This document shows, piece after piece, positions 63,640-64,000 of a DNA stretch of 64,000 nucleotides. The notes below the pieces were generated by a model that was given only the letters and a program-made list of their open reading frames with translations, had not been told where the DNA came from and did not search any database. Position numbers and translations under genes: made by a program. Each line of letters begins with the position of its first letter. The stretch's first letter is position 1. Origin of the DNA: Scilla litardierei (taxonomy: Eukaryota; Streptophyta; Magnoliopsida; Asparagales; Asparagaceae); assembly GCA_030789695.1 (NCBI GenBank), contig CM061141.1, forward strand, positions 327,655,938 to 327,719,937, in the 5' to 3' direction.

Positions 63640-64000
63640 TGCGGGGCTACACAAACACTAGAGGGGGGTGAATAGTGTAATGACAAGCAAAGTGCTTAAT
63701 TAAAAGTTACTGAAATTAAAGCACAATAAGCAGCGGAAATTAAAGAGTATATTCAACAACAACAATCGCAAACACAAGGATTTTACCCTGGTTTCCCAAA
63801 AACTTGGTATGTCCAGCCACACCAGTATTCGCTATATTCCCACACAGAGAAGTGAATACAATCTCACACAGAGATACCTCACACAGAGGATTTAGAATTC
63901 CCACACAGAGATATCCTTACTCTCACACAGAGAGACCTCACATAGAGGATTTGTTCTTTCACACAGAAAGAACCAAACTCTCACTCAGAGAGTAACTTCC
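63640..64000. repeat. Unidentified repeat with CACACAGAGA units at the right edge
   Basis: Begins near ACACTAGAGGGGGGTGAATA then GTGT, a partly palindromic end-like motif. From 63840 onward irregular repeats of (C)CACACAGAGA(GG) recur every 15-30 bases up to the window end. No protein frame is convincing. It may be the start of another transposon that truncates element III. Confidence 0.5.

Larger units (their letters stand above)
61050..63640 (+). mobile_element. Element III: Tat-like LTR retrotransposon, internally deleted, right end unresolved
   Basis: LTR 61050-62227 begins TGTTGCGGGTC and ends CCTTAACA, followed by the primer-binding-site-like GTTTGGCGACGTATGTGGGA. Then a short gag-like start, a protease remnant and an RNase H remnant, with RT, most of gag and integrase missing. 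The LTR shares GATTTGGGTCGGAACCCAGA and TCACTGTGGTGCAGATCGAC with the element II LTR. No 3' LTR is seen before the window ends; the right edge is only where recognisable pol stops. Confidence 0.75.

Overview
This window is nuclear DNA of a flowering plant, most likely a monocot: GC-rich first exons, spliced genes with plant-type introns, and dense nested LTR retrotransposons. No bacterial, organellar, rRNA, tRNA or CRISPR features were recognised. I support four host genes, all on the + strand: (1) a phospholipase D alpha gene lacking its first exon in the window (2934-5871); (2) a calcium-regulated mitochondrial ATP-Mg/Pi-type carrier (7919-11398, four exons, 498 aa); (3) a small plant-specific protein with a basic KKKKRVRF motif (35288-35755, two exons, 127 aa); (4) a DUF4050-type gene whose five coding exons (37440-58309) are spread over about 21 kb because two introns are filled with transposons.

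Layout. 1-2600 is a decayed Ty3/gypsy chromovirus remnant lying just upstream of PLD exon 2, probably inside PLD intron 1. 11.4-22 kb is transposon-rich intergenic DNA: a large inverted-repeat element, a MITE, a decayed LINE (RT, endonuclease, zf-RVT remnants), a 939-bp Helitron with both diagnostic ends and a captured gene fragment, and a perfect 666-bp tandem duplication. 22171-28933 is an old LTR element (element I) with a 5-bp target duplication. 29-35 kb holds foldback elements, a short MITE and an LTR fragment. 37.4-58.3 kb is the DUF4050 gene: its first intron contains a MITE split by LTR element II (38042-46899), which carries a 1019-bp insertion (39729-40747), which carries another foldback MITE; its third intron holds two related foldback MITEs and a very young chromovirus (50326-56464, LTRs differing at one base). 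61050 to the end is a third Tat-like LTR element with protease and RNase H remnants, followed by other repeats.

The most unusual structure is shared by elements I and II. Each has LTRs, a gag gene in sense orientation, no recognisable pol, a tandem-repeat array, and then an antisense gene of the 'putative gypsy-type transposon' family that begins MASSS and has a TATA-like motif upstream. In element I AATAAA signals from gag and the antisense gene face each other across the repeat array; element II has the gag-side signals. This fits non-autonomous members of the Tat lineage that keep gag and the antisense ORF while discarding pol. Family names come from recognising motifs in the translations; no database search was run.
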